From the NCBI RefSeq assembly GCF_018780565.1, contig NZ_JADMJN010000002.1, positions 62,001-126,000 on the forward strand: a DNA stretch of 64,000 nucleotides. Direction: 5' to 3'. Origin of the DNA: Rhodoferax sp. GTDB taxonomy: Bacteria; Pseudomonadota; Gammaproteobacteria; Burkholderiales; Burkholderiaceae_C. Position numbers and translations under genes: made by a program. This document shows positions 15,783 through 25,467 of the stretch, piece after piece (positions within the stretch are counted from its first letter, which is position 1; each line of letters begins with the position of its first letter). The notes beneath the pieces were generated by a model. The model saw only the letters and a program-made list of their open reading frames with translations, had not been told where the DNA came from and ran no database searches.

Positions 15783-16622
15783 ATGCCCCGCTTTGCCGCC
15801 AACCTGTCCCTGATGTACCCGGAGCTGCCTTTTCTGGATCGCTTTGAGGCGGCCGCCCAAGATGGTTTCAAGGCGGTGGAGTACTTGTTTCCCTACGCCT
15901 GGGCGCCTGAGGAGCTGGCCACCCGGCTCTCGGCCCATGGCTTGCAGCAGGTCCTGTTCAATGCGCCGCCGGGCGGCACCGACGCGCTGTCTGCGCAGCA
16001 GGCCTGGGATGCAGGCAGCCGGGGCCTGGCCTGCCTGCCGGGGCGCGAGTCCGAGTTTCGCGCCGGCGTGGAACTGGCGCTCAGCTACGCCCAGGCGCTG
16101 GCTTGCCCACGCATCCACGTGATGGCCGGGTTGGCGCCGGTGGATGCAGACTCCGCTGTCCTGCGCGCCACCTACCTGGACAATTTGCGCTGGGCGGCAA
16201 CGCAGGCTGCCCGCCAGGGTGTGGATGTGTTGATTGAGCCGATCAACACGCGGGATATACCGCGCTTCTTCCTGAACCGGCAGGACCATGCGCACGAGAT
16301 CGTGCAGGATGTCGACGCCCCCAACCTCAAGGTTCAGATGGACCTGTACCACTGCCAGATCGTGGAGGGCGATGTGGCCATGAAGCTGCGCAAATACCTG
16401 CCAAGCGGGCGGGTTGCCCATGTCCAGATTGCAGGGGTGCCCGAGCGGCATGAGCCCGATGTGGGCGAGTTGAATTACCCCTACCTGTTCGCTGTGCTGG
16501 ACGAACTGGGCTACGACGGCTGGGTGGGCTGCGAATACCGGCCCGCGCGAGGCGGGCAGCCTGCTGGCACCTCGGCAGGACTGGGCTGGCTCAAACCGTA
16601 TCTGTTGAATCAGGACGCATAG
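15783..16622 (+). CDS. hyi: Hydroxypyruvate isomerase family protein (Hyi/OtnI type)
   Basis: A 279-residue TIM-barrel sugar-phosphate-isomerase-like enzyme. The N terminus [20 protein letters not shown] and the segments [29 protein letters not shown] and GCEYRP follow Hyi/OtnI proteins; the two Glu residues and the Asp-x-x-x-His-x-Q motif are the expected metal-binding ligands. Members interconvert hydroxypyruvate and tartronate semialdehyde or isomerise 2-oxo-tetronate; which applies here is unknown. GGAG lies eight bases before the ATG. It ends convergently with the chemoreceptor gene, the two coding regions overlapping by 13 bases. The nearby TRAP transporter might supply an organic-acid substrate, but that is a guess. 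Confidence 0.87.
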   Translation: MPRFAANLSLMYPELPFLDRFEAAAQDGFKAVEYLFPYAWAPEELATRLSAHGLQQVLFNAPPGGTDALSAQQAWDAGSRGLACLPGRESEFRAGVELALSYAQALACPRIHVMAGLAPVDADSAVLRATYLDNLRWAATQAARQGVDVLIEPINTRDIPRFFLNRQDHAHEIVQDVDAPNLKVQMDLYHCQIVEGDVAMKLRKYLPSGRVAHVQIAGVPERHEPDVGELNYPYLFAVLDELGYDGWVGCEYRPARGGQPAGTSAGLGWLKPYLLNQDA

Positions 16623-18103
16623 CAGCCGCAAGTGACGACCATGTTGTCAAATTTTTCCACGTAGACGGCCTTGGTCTTGATCTCTTGTGTGACGGGGTGC
16701 GCAAACTTGTAATGAAGACCGCCTGAGCCCCGGTCCATGCCGATGGCAATCATGTCGCGGATGAAGAGCTTGCCGTCCTGGTCCTTGGTGTTGATGGCGT
16801 CAGAGCCGATGAAATGCCGATTCGCTCCGTGTGCCGTGACAGTGCCGTCATCGCTGTAGATGCCAAGGTACAGATCCTTGTAAACAAACTGGCCTTTGTT
16901 CAGTTTGTTGACGTCTTCGATCAGGCTGGCCAGTCCGTTTGCGGTCGCAAAAGCAATGCCCTTTTTGACCAGTGCCTTGGCTTCCTCGGCGGTGCCGACT
17001 TCCGAGCCCAGCTTGAAATGTTCGACCGACTGCGAGAGCGTGGAGGCATTGCCGGCCAGCGAGATGGCTGACTTCAGGGCCTGCTCCACCAAGGCGGCAT
17101 TTTCTTCGGTCATGCTTTCAAAGTGGGCAATGGTTTCATTGACCTGCGCAATGCCCACACTTTGTTCCCGGCTGCTGGTGGCAATGTCGGACATGAAGCC
17201 GGCCACCTCATTGACCGAGTTCACGATCTCTTCCATGGTTTGGCCCGCGTTGCCCACCAACTTGCTGCCCGAGTCCACTTTTTCCACCGAGTCGGTGATC
17301 AGGGACTTGATTTCCTTGGCCGCATTGGCCGAGCGCTGTGACAGGCTGCGCACCTCGGCGGCCACAACGGCAAAGCCACGTCCCTGCTCACCGGCGCGCG
17401 CAGCTTCCACCGCGGCGTTGAGCGCCAGAATATTGGTCTGGAATGCAATGCCGTCAATCACACTGATGATGTCGACGATTTTGTGGGAACTGTGCTTGAT
17501 GGCGTCCATCGTGCTCACCACGTCTTTCACCAGGCCGCCGCCCTTGAGGGCCAGGTGCGAGGTGGATGCCACCAACTGGTTGGCGCGCACCACTTTGTCA
17601 TCGTTGTTCTTCACCGTGGAGGTGAGCTCTTCCATGGAGGCTGCGGCTGTCTGCAAGGATCCGGCCTGGGTCTCGTTGCGCACCGACAGCGTCGTGGTGT
17701 CGTTCTTGACGCGGCCCGCCGTGGTGTCGATCGCAATCGAGCCGCTGCGCACATCGCGCACGATGTTGAACAGTGAATCCTTGATGGCCGTCAAAACGCG
17801 CTGGATGTCAGCAAGCTCGCCGCTGGCCGGTCCCTTGAACGAGGAGGTCAGATTGCCCTCCGAAATTTGCTGACCCAGTGCCGCAATGTCCTGAAGCGGC
17901 TGGGCCAGGCGGCTGTGGAGCCACCAGGCACCGAAACAGTTGAGTCCCAGCGCCAGCATCCCCAGGCCAATCACCAGGCCGCGCAGCTCGCCGGTGAGGT
18001 TGACGACAGCGATCAGCGCGATGGCACTGATCATCAGGAAAATCATGCTGGCATTGAGCAGCAGCAGGGGGCCAATTTTGAGATTGGTCATACGATTGAG
18101 CAT
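16610..18103 (-). CDS. Methyl-accepting chemotaxis protein with C-terminal Cache domain
   Basis: A 497-residue chemoreceptor; the ATG at 18101-18103 follows GGAGG ten bases upstream. Two hydrophobic segments (about residues 8-32 and 43-63) are joined by a loop of roughly ten residues, so there is almost no periplasmic part. A HAMP-like region and the signalling hairpin follow ([40 protein letters not shown]). After it, about residues 375-497 form a single Cache domain ([40 protein letters not shown]) ending in VVTCGCYAS. In this topology the Cache domain must be cytoplasmic, so it probably senses an internal ligand. It is downstream of and co-directional with the TRAP operon (95-bp gap), so it might respond to the transported substrate. 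Confidence 0.9.
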   Translation of the reverse strand: MLNRMTNLKIGPLLLLNASMIFLMISAIALIAVVNLTGELRGLVIGLGMLALGLNCFGAWWLHSRLAQPLQDIAALGQQISEGNLTSSFKGPASGELADIQRVLTAIKDSLFNIVRDVRSGSIAIDTTAGRVKNDTTTLSVRNETQAGSLQTAAASMEELTSTVKNNDDKVVRANQLVASTSHLALKGGGLVKDVVSTMDAIKHSSHKIVDIISVIDGIAFQTNILALNAAVEAARAGEQGRGFAVVAAEVRSLSQRSANAAKEIKSLITDSVEKVDSGSKLVGNAGQTMEEIVNSVNEVAGFMSDIATSSREQSVGIAQVNETIAHFESMTEENAALVEQALKSAISLAGNASTLSQSVEHFKLGSEVGTAEEAKALVKKGIAFATANGLASLIEDVNKLNKGQFVYKDLYLGIYSDDGTVTAHGANRHFIGSDAINTKDQDGKLFIRDMIAIGMDRGSGGLHYKFAHPVTQEIKTKAVYVEKFDNMVVTCGCYAS

Positions 18104-18198
18104 AGATGCAAGTCCTCCGCAGGTGCTGATCAAGGCCACACGTTAGCGGATGACGGCCGGGAGCGCAAATGGTAATTGCCCCTATTGTTTGCTGCTTT

Positions 18199-19497
18199 TC
18201 AGTGCGTCACATAGCCCATGCTTTGCGGCAGCCACAACACAATTTGCGGGAACAGCGTCATCATCAAGAGGGCCAGCATCAGCAGCGCGGTGAAAGGCCA
18301 GCCCTCACGCACCATGTCCTTGAGCGGGATGCCCGTCAGTGCATTGGTCACAAACAGCAGCATGCCAAAGGGCGGGGTCACCAGCCCGATCATCATGTTG
18401 ACGACAATCACCACGCCAAAGTGAACCAGATCGATACCCAGCAGCTTGGCCGCGGGGATCAGCATGGGCACAAACACCAGCAGCATGACCGAGACATCAA
18501 GGAAGCACCCCAGCACCAGAAACACCGCGTTGACCAGCAACAGAAATTCCAGCTGCCCCAGATTCAGACCGCTCACCCACTGCGCCAGTTGCCCGGGCAC
18601 GCCCTCCGCGGTGAAGGCGTAGTTCAGCAGGTAGGCCGAGGCGATGATCATGGTGATGACGGCGCTGGAGCGCAACGACTCCAGTGTCACCGCAAACAGT
18701 GCCTGGGGCGAGAAGGCGCGGTAGACCCCGGCGGCCAGCACCAGGGCATGCAGGGCGGCCACGGCTGCGGCTTCCGTGGGGGTGAATGCACCTGAATAAA
18801 TGCCCGCCAGCAGCACCACCGGCAGACTCAAAGGCAAAAGACCGCGCATCAAAATACCCGGCAGATGGCGCCGCGCAATGGGGTCGTCCTGGGGCATCTT
18901 GCGCCGCGTGGCGATCACATGCACCCCCACCATCAGCAGGGCGGCCATCAGCAGCCCGGGGACCACGCCGGCCAGGAAGAGGGCGCCGACCGAGGTGCCC
19001 GACACCAGCGCATAAATCACCATCGGAATGGACGGTGGAATGATGGGTCCGATGGTTGCGCTGGCCACCACCACGGCACCGGCAAAGCCGGGGGTGTATT
19101 CGGGTTTCTTAAGCATCTGCTTGATGGTCACCAGGCCGGGCCCGGCTGCATCCGCAATGGCGCTGCCGCTCATGCCGGAGAAGATCACGCTGACCAGAAT
19201 ATCCACTTGCGCCAGGCCCCCGCGCATGCGTCCCACCAGCACGCGGGACAGGTCGAACAAGCGTTCGCTGATGGTGCCGGCATTCATCAGGTTGGCCGCA
19301 AATACAAACAGCGGAACGGCCAGCAACACGTAGCCGTTGTACAGGCCATTGAGCACTTGCTCGGCAGCCAGACCGAGGTCCTGACCCTTGACGATCAGGT
19401 AGGCGATGCCGCTGGCCAGCATGGCAAAGGCAATGGGCGCGCGCAGCAACATGGCCACGACCAGCACCGCGAGCAAGGTGATCAGTGCGGAGCTCAT
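18199..19497 (-). CDS. dctM: TRAP transporter large membrane subunit DctM
   Basis: A 432-residue protein with about twelve hydrophobic segments, the ion-coupled permease of a tripartite ATP-independent periplasmic transporter. ERLFDLSRVLVGRMRGGLA, GMSGSAIADAAGPG, PGFAGAVVVASATIGPIIPPS and VTPPFGMLLFV are diagnostic. The start overlaps the small-subunit stop (ATGA), so the set is translationally coupled in the order dctP-dctQ-dctM. Substrate cannot be read from the sequence; most relatives move C4-dicarboxylates or other organic acids with sodium. Confidence 0.95.
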   Translation of the reverse strand: MSSALITLLAVLVVAMLLRAPIAFAMLASGIAYLIVKGQDLGLAAEQVLNGLYNGYVLLAVPLFVFAANLMNAGTISERLFDLSRVLVGRMRGGLAQVDILVSVIFSGMSGSAIADAAGPGLVTIKQMLKKPEYTPGFAGAVVVASATIGPIIPPSIPMVIYALVSGTSVGALFLAGVVPGLLMAALLMVGVHVIATRRKMPQDDPIARRHLPGILMRGLLPLSLPVVLLAGIYSGAFTPTEAAAVAALHALVLAAGVYRAFSPQALFAVTLESLRSSAVITMIIASAYLLNYAFTAEGVPGQLAQWVSGLNLGQLEFLLLVNAVFLVLGCFLDVSVMLLVFVPMLIPAAKLLGIDLVHFGVVIVVNMMIGLVTPPFGMLLFVTNALTGIPLKDMVREGWPFTALLMLALLMMTLFPQIVLWLPQSMGYVTH

Positions 19498-19976
19498 AAA
19501 TGTGCCCGCCAGTTCTTGCCCAGCAGGCGGTAGATGCGCAGGGCGTAGCGCACCGCCAGGGCCAGCAGCAACAAGCCAAAGGGCGCAAACACCCAGTCCA
19601 TGGGCAGGCCCATCACCGGGGTGGACTCACGCCGCATGAAATGAATGTAGTCCAGCGAGCCGGGCAGGCCCCAGGCTGCCAGGCCGCCGATCAGGGCGCA
19701 TCCGGCCAGCGCCATCGCCCGTTTCACTGGCGGGGGTGCCTTCTGGTAGAGCAGGTCAAAAGCCACGTTTTCACGGTCCTTGCACACCAGTGCCGAGCCC
19801 CACAGGATGGCCCACAGGTACAACACGACGGCGGCCTCGTCGGTCCATGCCAGCGGCTGGTTGAATCCGAAGCGCGCCGTGACCTGGACCACAAACACCA
19901 GGAACAGCGAAGCAAACAGCACAACCCCGATGGCATTTGCCCCGCGCTGAAGAAGCCGTGACATGATGCCGCTCAC
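19494..19976 (-). CDS. dctQ: TRAP transporter small membrane subunit DctQ
   Basis: A 160-residue inner-membrane protein with four hydrophobic segments and the DctQ signature (QPLAWTDEAAVVLYLWAI, VCKDRENVAFD). It joins the large permease. The GTG at 19976 overlaps the dctP stop (GTGA); an ATG four codons later is the alternative start. It overlaps dctM by four bases at its other end. Confidence 0.93.
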   Translation of the reverse strand: MSGIMSRLLQRGANAIGVVLFASLFLVFVVQVTARFGFNQPLAWTDEAAVVLYLWAILWGSALVCKDRENVAFDLLYQKAPPPVKRAMALAGCALIGGLAAWGLPGSLDYIHFMRRESTPVMGLPMDWVFAPFGLLLLALAVRYALRIYRLLGKNWRAHL

Positions 19977-20986
19977 CGGGTGGCGTTGATGCGGTCCAGC
20001 AGCCCCTTGGGCCAGGCCCGGGCCTGCTCTGACTGCAGGTAGGTGGCCTGCACCGATTTGCGAAACGCGTCCACATCGGGTTTCGTGACGGTCAGGCCCT
20101 GGCGCTTGAGGAAGTCCAGCATCTGCTCCTCATCGGCCAGTCGCTGTTCATTGTTGTACCTGGCGGCAGCCTGGGCCGCGCTCCTGAGCTTGTGCTTCTG
20201 GTCCGGGTTCAACCCGTTCCACAGCTTGTTGGACACCGCAATGAACAGAACATCCACCAGATGGCTGGTGAGGGTGAGCTGTTTGGTCACTTCGTGGAAT
20301 TTGGCGCTTTTGACGGTCGGCAGGGGGTTGTCCTGGGCGTCAATGGTGCCGGTTTTCAGGCCCAGGTAGACCTCGCCAAAAGCCAGCGGTGTCGGCGTGG
20401 CGCCCAGCGCCGCGCCCAGGAACAGCCAGTCCTTGCTGCCCGGCGGCATGCGCAGCTTGAGCCCCTTGAGGTCGGCCGGGGTCTTGATGCTGCGGGGTTC
20501 GCGCAGACCGAGCTGGCGCGTACCGTAGTAAATGGGCGCGAGCACGGTCAAGTCCATCTTGTCGCTCACGCGTTTGAATAGCTCCTCGCCAATAGGCCCA
20601 TTGAACACGTTCATCAAATGGACAGGATCGCGGATGACGTAGCCCGCCGTGAAAATCGAAAATTCGGGAACCAGCTTGGCCATGTCAAAAGCAGACAGCG
20701 TTGCCAATTCCAGGTTGCCGCGCGCCATAGCAACCGGCTCGGTCCCCTGTTTGAACAGGGCCGCGTTCAGGTTGATCTGCATGTCGAACTGGCCGGGGGC
20801 CGATTTTTCCAGTTGCTCCTTCATGACGGTCCACATCCTGGCGTGCCAGTCACTGGAAACCGCTGGCGTGGACACCCTCAGCAGAGTCCGGGCCTGTGCC
20901 ATGACGTGCCGTGTTGCCAGGCTGAGCGCCATCACCGCAGCCAGGCAGACGCGGCGACGAACGGGTTGACTAGGGGAGATGGACAT
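19973..20986 (-). CDS. dctP: TRAP transporter substrate-binding protein DctP
   Basis: A 337-residue periplasmic binding protein, first gene of the TRAP operon. The N terminus has Arg-rich residues, a hydrophobic core (CLAAVMALSLATRHVMAQA) and a likely signal-peptidase site after VMA. The motif RMPPGSKDWLFLGAALGATP contains the conserved Arg that binds the substrate carboxylate, and GEVYLGLKTGTIDAQDNPLP is the DctP family signature. A GTG five codons upstream (21001) is the alternative start; neither has a convincing ribosome site. The promoter must lie in the 138 bp shared with the divergent hydrolase gene, where I see no defined operator. Confidence 0.93.
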   Translation of the reverse strand: MSISPSQPVRRRVCLAAVMALSLATRHVMAQARTLLRVSTPAVSSDWHARMWTVMKEQLEKSAPGQFDMQINLNAALFKQGTEPVAMARGNLELATLSAFDMAKLVPEFSIFTAGYVIRDPVHLMNVFNGPIGEELFKRVSDKMDLTVLAPIYYGTRQLGLREPRSIKTPADLKGLKLRMPPGSKDWLFLGAALGATPTPLAFGEVYLGLKTGTIDAQDNPLPTVKSAKFHEVTKQLTLTSHLVDVLFIAVSNKLWNGLNPDQKHKLRSAAQAAARYNNEQRLADEEQMLDFLKRQGLTVTKPDVDAFRKSVQATYLQSEQARAWPKGLLDRINATR

Positions 20987-21124
20987 AGGCCGGTATTTCA
21001 CAGAAATGGGGTGTTGCCAAGGTTGGAACTATCTCACGATATTGCCCGGGCGATTGTCCGCCCTGCGGCGTGGTTCGGCGCGGCACACGTACAATCTTTT
21101 CAACCATCCTCCACCGAGTGACTT

Positions 21125-21967
21125 ATGACTACCGACACCACGCTTTCAACCTTTGTTGCAGCCGATGGCGACAACGTTGCGATTCAGGACTGGCCGCTGG
21201 AACAGGGGTCAAGGTTGCGCGGTGTGGTGATCCTGGTGCATGGCCTGGGTGAACACGCCGGCCGGTATGACCATGTGGCGCGCAAGCTCAATGACTGGGG
21301 CTTTGCCGTGCGCGGCTATGACCAGTATGGCCACGGCGAGTCGGGTGGTCCTCGTGGCGGCCTGCCCACGGACAACCGCCTGCTTGACGACCTGGCCGAC
21401 GTGGTGGACAGCACCCGTGCCCGCATGGACCCTGAAACCCCTCTGATACTGCTGGGCCACAGCATGGGTGGTCTGGTGGTCGGACGTTTTGTGTCGCTGG
21501 CGATGCGCCCTGTCGAGGCGCTGATCATGTCTTCCCCGGCGCTGGACCCCGGGCTCAGCGCCGTGCAGAAGCTGCTGGTGTCGGTGTTGCCGAAAATCGC
21601 CCCCAACCTGCGCGTGGGCAACGGACTGGATGCCTCCCTCATATCGCATGATCCCGCCGTGGTTGCTGCCTACCAGAGCGACCGACTGGTGCATGACCGC
21701 ATTTCAGGGCGGCTTGCCCGGTTCATTGCCCAGGAAGGGGCCGCCACAGTGGCATTGGCGCCCCGATGGAAGGTGCCCACCTTGCTGATCTATGCCGGCT
21801 CCGACAAGCTGGTGAATCCGGCCGGTAGCCGGGCCTTTGCGGCCGCAGCGCCCAAAGAAGTTGTGAACGCCCATTGTTTTGAATCTCTCTACCACGAGAT
21901 CTTCAACGAGCTCAATGCCGAGCCGGTTTTTGCCGAGCTCAAGCGTTGGCTGGATGCCCGGTTTTAA
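21125..21967 (+). CDS. Alpha/beta hydrolase, monoacylglycerol-lipase-like
   Basis: A 280-residue soluble hydrolase. VILVHGLGEHAGRYDHVAR carries the oxyanion HG motif, YDQYGHGESGGPRG is the typical monoglyceride-lipase segment, GHSMGGLV holds the nucleophile Ser, and Asp and His are in IYAGSDKLVNP and ESLYHEIFNE. These enzymes hydrolyse monoacylglycerols or lysophospholipids. Divergent from dctP and convergent with the kinase at 21997; there is no operon partner. Confidence 0.92.
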   Translation: MTTDTTLSTFVAADGDNVAIQDWPLEQGSRLRGVVILVHGLGEHAGRYDHVARKLNDWGFAVRGYDQYGHGESGGPRGGLPTDNRLLDDLADVVDSTRARMDPETPLILLGHSMGGLVVGRFVSLAMRPVEALIMSSPALDPGLSAVQKLLVSVLPKIAPNLRVGNGLDASLISHDPAVVAAYQSDRLVHDRISGRLARFIAQEGAATVALAPRWKVPTLLIYAGSDKLVNPAGSRAFAAAAPKEVVNAHCFESLYHEIFNELNAEPVFAELKRWLDARF

Positions 21968-21996
21968 GTTTTAGCGCGTGCTCCGAAAGACCTGAC

Positions 21997-24900
21997 TCAC
22001 ACTGAATCGTTGCTGCGGCGACGGTGCTCCGTGGCACCCTCTCCCTCGGCCGCCAAAGGCAGTTCAAACCAGAAGGTGCTGCCGTGGCCTGGTTGGCTGC
22101 TTGCGCCAATGTCGCCGTGCATGGCCAAAACCAGTTTCTTGGAAAGTGCCAGTCCGATACCGGTACCTTCCACCACCTCATCACCCGACGTGATGCGCTC
22201 GAAGGCCTGGAACAGGCGTGGCAGAGCGTCGGCCGCAATGCCCTTGCCGGTGTCGCGCACGCTGATGCGCAACCGATGCCCGGCAGTCGGCACGCAAGTC
22301 AGCGCAATGTGGCCGTCTTCACGGTTGTACTTGATCGCGTTGGACAGAAGATTGAGCAGCACCTGGTCCAGGCGAAGATGGTCCGCCTGGACCCTATAGG
22401 CCTGCTTCACGTCCAGCTCAATGTTGATCCTGCGTTTTGCGGCCAGAGGCAGGACTTGTGCGATGCACTTTTCAAGCGTTGGAACGATTGGGATCGACGT
22501 CAGGTGGACTTCCAGTTTGCCGCTTTCCACCCGGCTCAGGTCCAGGACCTCGTTGATGAGTTCCAGCAAATGACGGCCCGCATGCAGGATCTCATGCACG
22601 TTGTCGACCTGGATCTCCGTCAATGGATTCTGCGGGTCGGTTTCCAGCAACTGACCAAAGCCGATGACCGCATTCAACGGTGTGCGCAATTCGTGACTCA
22701 TGCGTGAGAGAAACTCTGATTTGGCCAGGTTGGCGCGTTCCGCTTCGTCTTTGGCCTGGATCAGGGTCTGCTCGGCCTGCTTCCGGTCGGTGATGTCGTA
22801 CAGGCTGACAAGATATTCGCCGGAATGCCCGCCTTCCAGCGGCGTGGCACTGACCATGAAGGTGCGCATCGCATCATCTTTGCATCGGACAGCGATCTCG
22901 ATGGGAACAAAGGGCTGACCTGTGCGCGTTGAATCATCCAGATGTTGCTGCCAAGTCTGCATCACCCATTGACGGTAGTGCGGATCCGGGTAGGCCAGTG
23001 GCCACCATGCCTGCAGTGTCGGAATGTCCTGCAGGGTGTAGCCCAATGTTTTTAGAAAAGCGCTATTTAGAAGGGTGATGCGTCCCTGATCATCGTTGAC
23101 GGCCAGTGGCATGGGGGAGGCGTTGATGATGGTGCGGGAGCGGCGCTCGCTCTCCTGCCACGCTTCCTGAGCCCTCAATGCCTGCTCGTTGCGCCTGCGC
23201 TCGGTGATGTCGGAAAAGGACACTGCTGCGGCCACAGGCAACGGATCGCCGTCCTTGAAAATCGGTTGGGAATTCACAGCGATCCACCGCAAATCATCAT
23301 CGGGCGTGTGAATCCCGTAGATGACATTGAACTGCGGTTGGCCCGTTCGCAGTGTGACAGGCCCGGGATGCATATCACCCGGAAAAGGGGTGCCATCCTC
23401 GTAGATTGTCCGCCAGCGTGGGTGAATCGAAGCCAAGCCGCGCATCTGGTCCTCGCTCAAGCCAAGAATGGCTTCAGCGGCCGGGTTGGAGGTGATCGAC
23501 TTGCCATTTCGGCCTATCAGCACGACGCCCTCCGTCAGTGCAGAGACGACCGAGTGGTAGCGGTCCTCGCTTTCGCGCAAGGTTTCCTCCAGTTGCTTCT
23601 GATCGCTGATATCCTGTACCGTGCCTCGTGATTCGACAGGTTTTCCTGTTGCATCAAAATCCGTTTCACAACGCTCGCGCACCCACTTGATGCGGCCATC
23701 ACTCATCAGCAGTCGATGGGTGATTTCGTAGGCCTGGCGGGTTTCAAGTGAGCGCGTGTAGGCCTGATTCACGGCTTCGCGGTCATCGGGGTGAATGGCG
23801 TTGAGGAATGCTTCGTAGGTTGCGTCGAATAGGACTCTATCGATCTCAAACAAGCGAAATATTTGGTCCGACCAGATCAACTCGCCTGTCAGCAAGTTCA
23901 ATTCCCAACTGCCGACTTGGGCGACACGCTGCGCTTGGTCTAGTCGCTGGGCGTTCAATCGCAGCGCAGCCTCCCTCTGTTCCACTATGGCCATCAATCT
24001 ATTCAGGCCGGAAATCAGATCCCCAAGTTCATCGGGGCGTCCAACGGGCAAGGGCTTTTGCAGGGATTCTGACGGGATGGTTCCGGCGAGCAAGCGCGAT
24101 GTTGCGCGCAAGGGCAAGAATTCGTGGTGCATCATCCACCCTATTGCCACTGCTGCCAGCAGCGTCAGAAATGCCGTCGCCGCCGCGATGCGCAACTGCA
24201 AGCTGCGTATGGGTTCGAAGGCATCCTGGGTGGGAAGGGTAATCCACACAAGCCAGCCTGCTACGGGTACCTTTTTCACGGAGCCCAATACTTCCAGGCC
24301 ATACGAGGTTTTGTAGACCGCGGTTCCTTCGTAGCCTTGAAGAAAACGGTCCAGCTTCTGATTGACGCCAGTAGCCGGAAGGGATTCCATGGTGCGACTT
24401 TTGTCGGTAGCGATGATGACTCGTCGAAGCTGCGGCGCAACAAGAACAAAACTACCACTCTTTGCGTACTGGTGCCCCGAAATGCGGTCAAAAAAGTTGG
24501 GTTGAGCCAAATCAGTGGTGCCGACCACGGCACCGATGGCCTTGCCCTGTGAGTCGAAAATGGGGGTGACGATAGAAAAACGAGGAAACTTTTGAGACTT
24601 CCCCATGACCGGCAGTCCGATGGTTGATTTCTTCTCGTTGATGGCCGTTTTCAGGGCGTCGGTGTCGATTTCATCTGCCAAAGTGGTTGGCTGCTGAGTC
24701 CTGGCACGCACTTGCCCATCCAATCCAAGGACCACTACGCCATCATTGAACCCGTCATCAAGGGCCGGGTGTTGCTGCCGCAGATCGACCTGCAGTGTCG
24801 CAATATCGAAGGATGGCAGCGCACTCAGTCGCTGTGCGAATGATTGCAATGTGTGCGTTCGGTCAAGTAGTTCTTGTTGAATGTCTGCAGCGACCAAAGA

Positions 24901-25068
24901 CGCTGTTGAGAATTGCTGATCGCCCATTCGGGCTTGCAGATCGTCACGCAGCGTACTGCCGGCGAATAGCGCCACACTCCAAATGCTCACCAGGAAAATG
25001 CCGATGGTGAATACCGTTACTCTGGCTCGGAGTGACTTCTGGAGATACTTCCTTGGATTGATCCGCAT
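21997..25068 (-). CDS. Membrane dCache-HAMP-PAS sensor histidine kinase
   Basis: A 1023-residue kinase. Residues about 15-37 form the first membrane segment, followed by a periplasmic double-Cache sensor (about 40-295), a second membrane segment (about 300-320) and a HAMP-like stretch. Then come three PAS regions (about 385-505, 515-650 and 665-790), HisKA with SHELRTPLNAVIGFGQLLE, and HATPase with DTGKGIAADALPRL and GTGIGLALSKKL. It has no receiver, but a single-domain receiver gene lies three bases upstream, so phosphate is probably passed to that protein. The Cache module is paralogous to those at 49605 and 61000. Confidence 0.93.
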   Translation of the reverse strand: MRINPRKYLQKSLRARVTVFTIGIFLVSIWSVALFAGSTLRDDLQARMGDQQFSTASLVAADIQQELLDRTHTLQSFAQRLSALPSFDIATLQVDLRQQHPALDDGFNDGVVVLGLDGQVRARTQQPTTLADEIDTDALKTAINEKKSTIGLPVMGKSQKFPRFSIVTPIFDSQGKAIGAVVGTTDLAQPNFFDRISGHQYAKSGSFVLVAPQLRRVIIATDKSRTMESLPATGVNQKLDRFLQGYEGTAVYKTSYGLEVLGSVKKVPVAGWLVWITLPTQDAFEPIRSLQLRIAAATAFLTLLAAVAIGWMMHHEFLPLRATSRLLAGTIPSESLQKPLPVGRPDELGDLISGLNRLMAIVEQREAALRLNAQRLDQAQRVAQVGSWELNLLTGELIWSDQIFRLFEIDRVLFDATYEAFLNAIHPDDREAVNQAYTRSLETRQAYEITHRLLMSDGRIKWVRERCETDFDATGKPVESRGTVQDISDQKQLEETLRESEDRYHSVVSALTEGVVLIGRNGKSITSNPAAEAILGLSEDQMRGLASIHPRWRTIYEDGTPFPGDMHPGPVTLRTGQPQFNVIYGIHTPDDDLRWIAVNSQPIFKDGDPLPVAAAVSFSDITERRRNEQALRAQEAWQESERRSRTIINASPMPLAVNDDQGRITLLNSAFLKTLGYTLQDIPTLQAWWPLAYPDPHYRQWVMQTWQQHLDDSTRTGQPFVPIEIAVRCKDDAMRTFMVSATPLEGGHSGEYLVSLYDITDRKQAEQTLIQAKDEAERANLAKSEFLSRMSHELRTPLNAVIGFGQLLETDPQNPLTEIQVDNVHEILHAGRHLLELINEVLDLSRVESGKLEVHLTSIPIVPTLEKCIAQVLPLAAKRRINIELDVKQAYRVQADHLRLDQVLLNLLSNAIKYNREDGHIALTCVPTAGHRLRISVRDTGKGIAADALPRLFQAFERITSGDEVVEGTGIGLALSKKLVLAMHGDIGASSQPGHGSTFWFELPLAAEGEGATEHRRRSNDSV

Positions 25069-25071
25069 AAT

Positions 25072-25467
25072 TTATCGACTGTGACCTTGCTTCAGCCCAT
25101 CATTCAAGTGGCGATCTATCGTTTTCATGAATCGGTCGATGTCCAGCGGCTTGGTCAGATACTCGGCAAAACCTGATGCCATGCCGCGTTCCACGTCCCG
25201 CGGCATGGCATTGGCTGTGACGGCGATGACCGGGACGTTTTCAAGCTTGCTTTCCCTCTTCAGAATGTCAAGGACCTGGTAGCCGTCCATGCCGGGCATA
25301 TTGATGTCAACAAGGATCAAGTCAGGGCAATTCGCCAGCGCCAGTGCGATCCCCTGCTCGGGAGTGGCGGCTGCCAGCATTTCAATGTCTGGACGGCGTC
25401 CCAGGATTTGAGTCACCAGTTTCAAATTGGAGGCGTTGTCTTCGATGTAAATAACCTTATGGCGCAT
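25072..25467 (-). CDS. Single-domain response regulator (receiver), likely detached from a hybrid kinase
   Basis: A 131-residue receiver of the hybrid-kinase type: YIEDNASNLKLV, acceptor Asp in LILVDINMPGMDGYQVLD, Thr in VIAVTANAMP and Lys in YLTKPLDI. The start at 25467 follows GAGGA. It closely resembles the C-terminal receiver of the 1286-residue kinase at 34851. Directly upstream lies a kinase pseudogene that has lost its ATPase domain; the simplest reading is that this receiver was once its C-terminal domain and survives as a free gene. Its present partner is probably the intact kinase that starts at 25068. Confidence 0.88.
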   Translation of the reverse strand: MRHKVIYIEDNASNLKLVTQILGRRPDIEMLAAATPEQGIALALANCPDLILVDINMPGMDGYQVLDILKRESKLENVPVIAVTANAMPRDVERGMASGFAEYLTKPLDIDRFMKTIDRHLNDGLKQGHSR

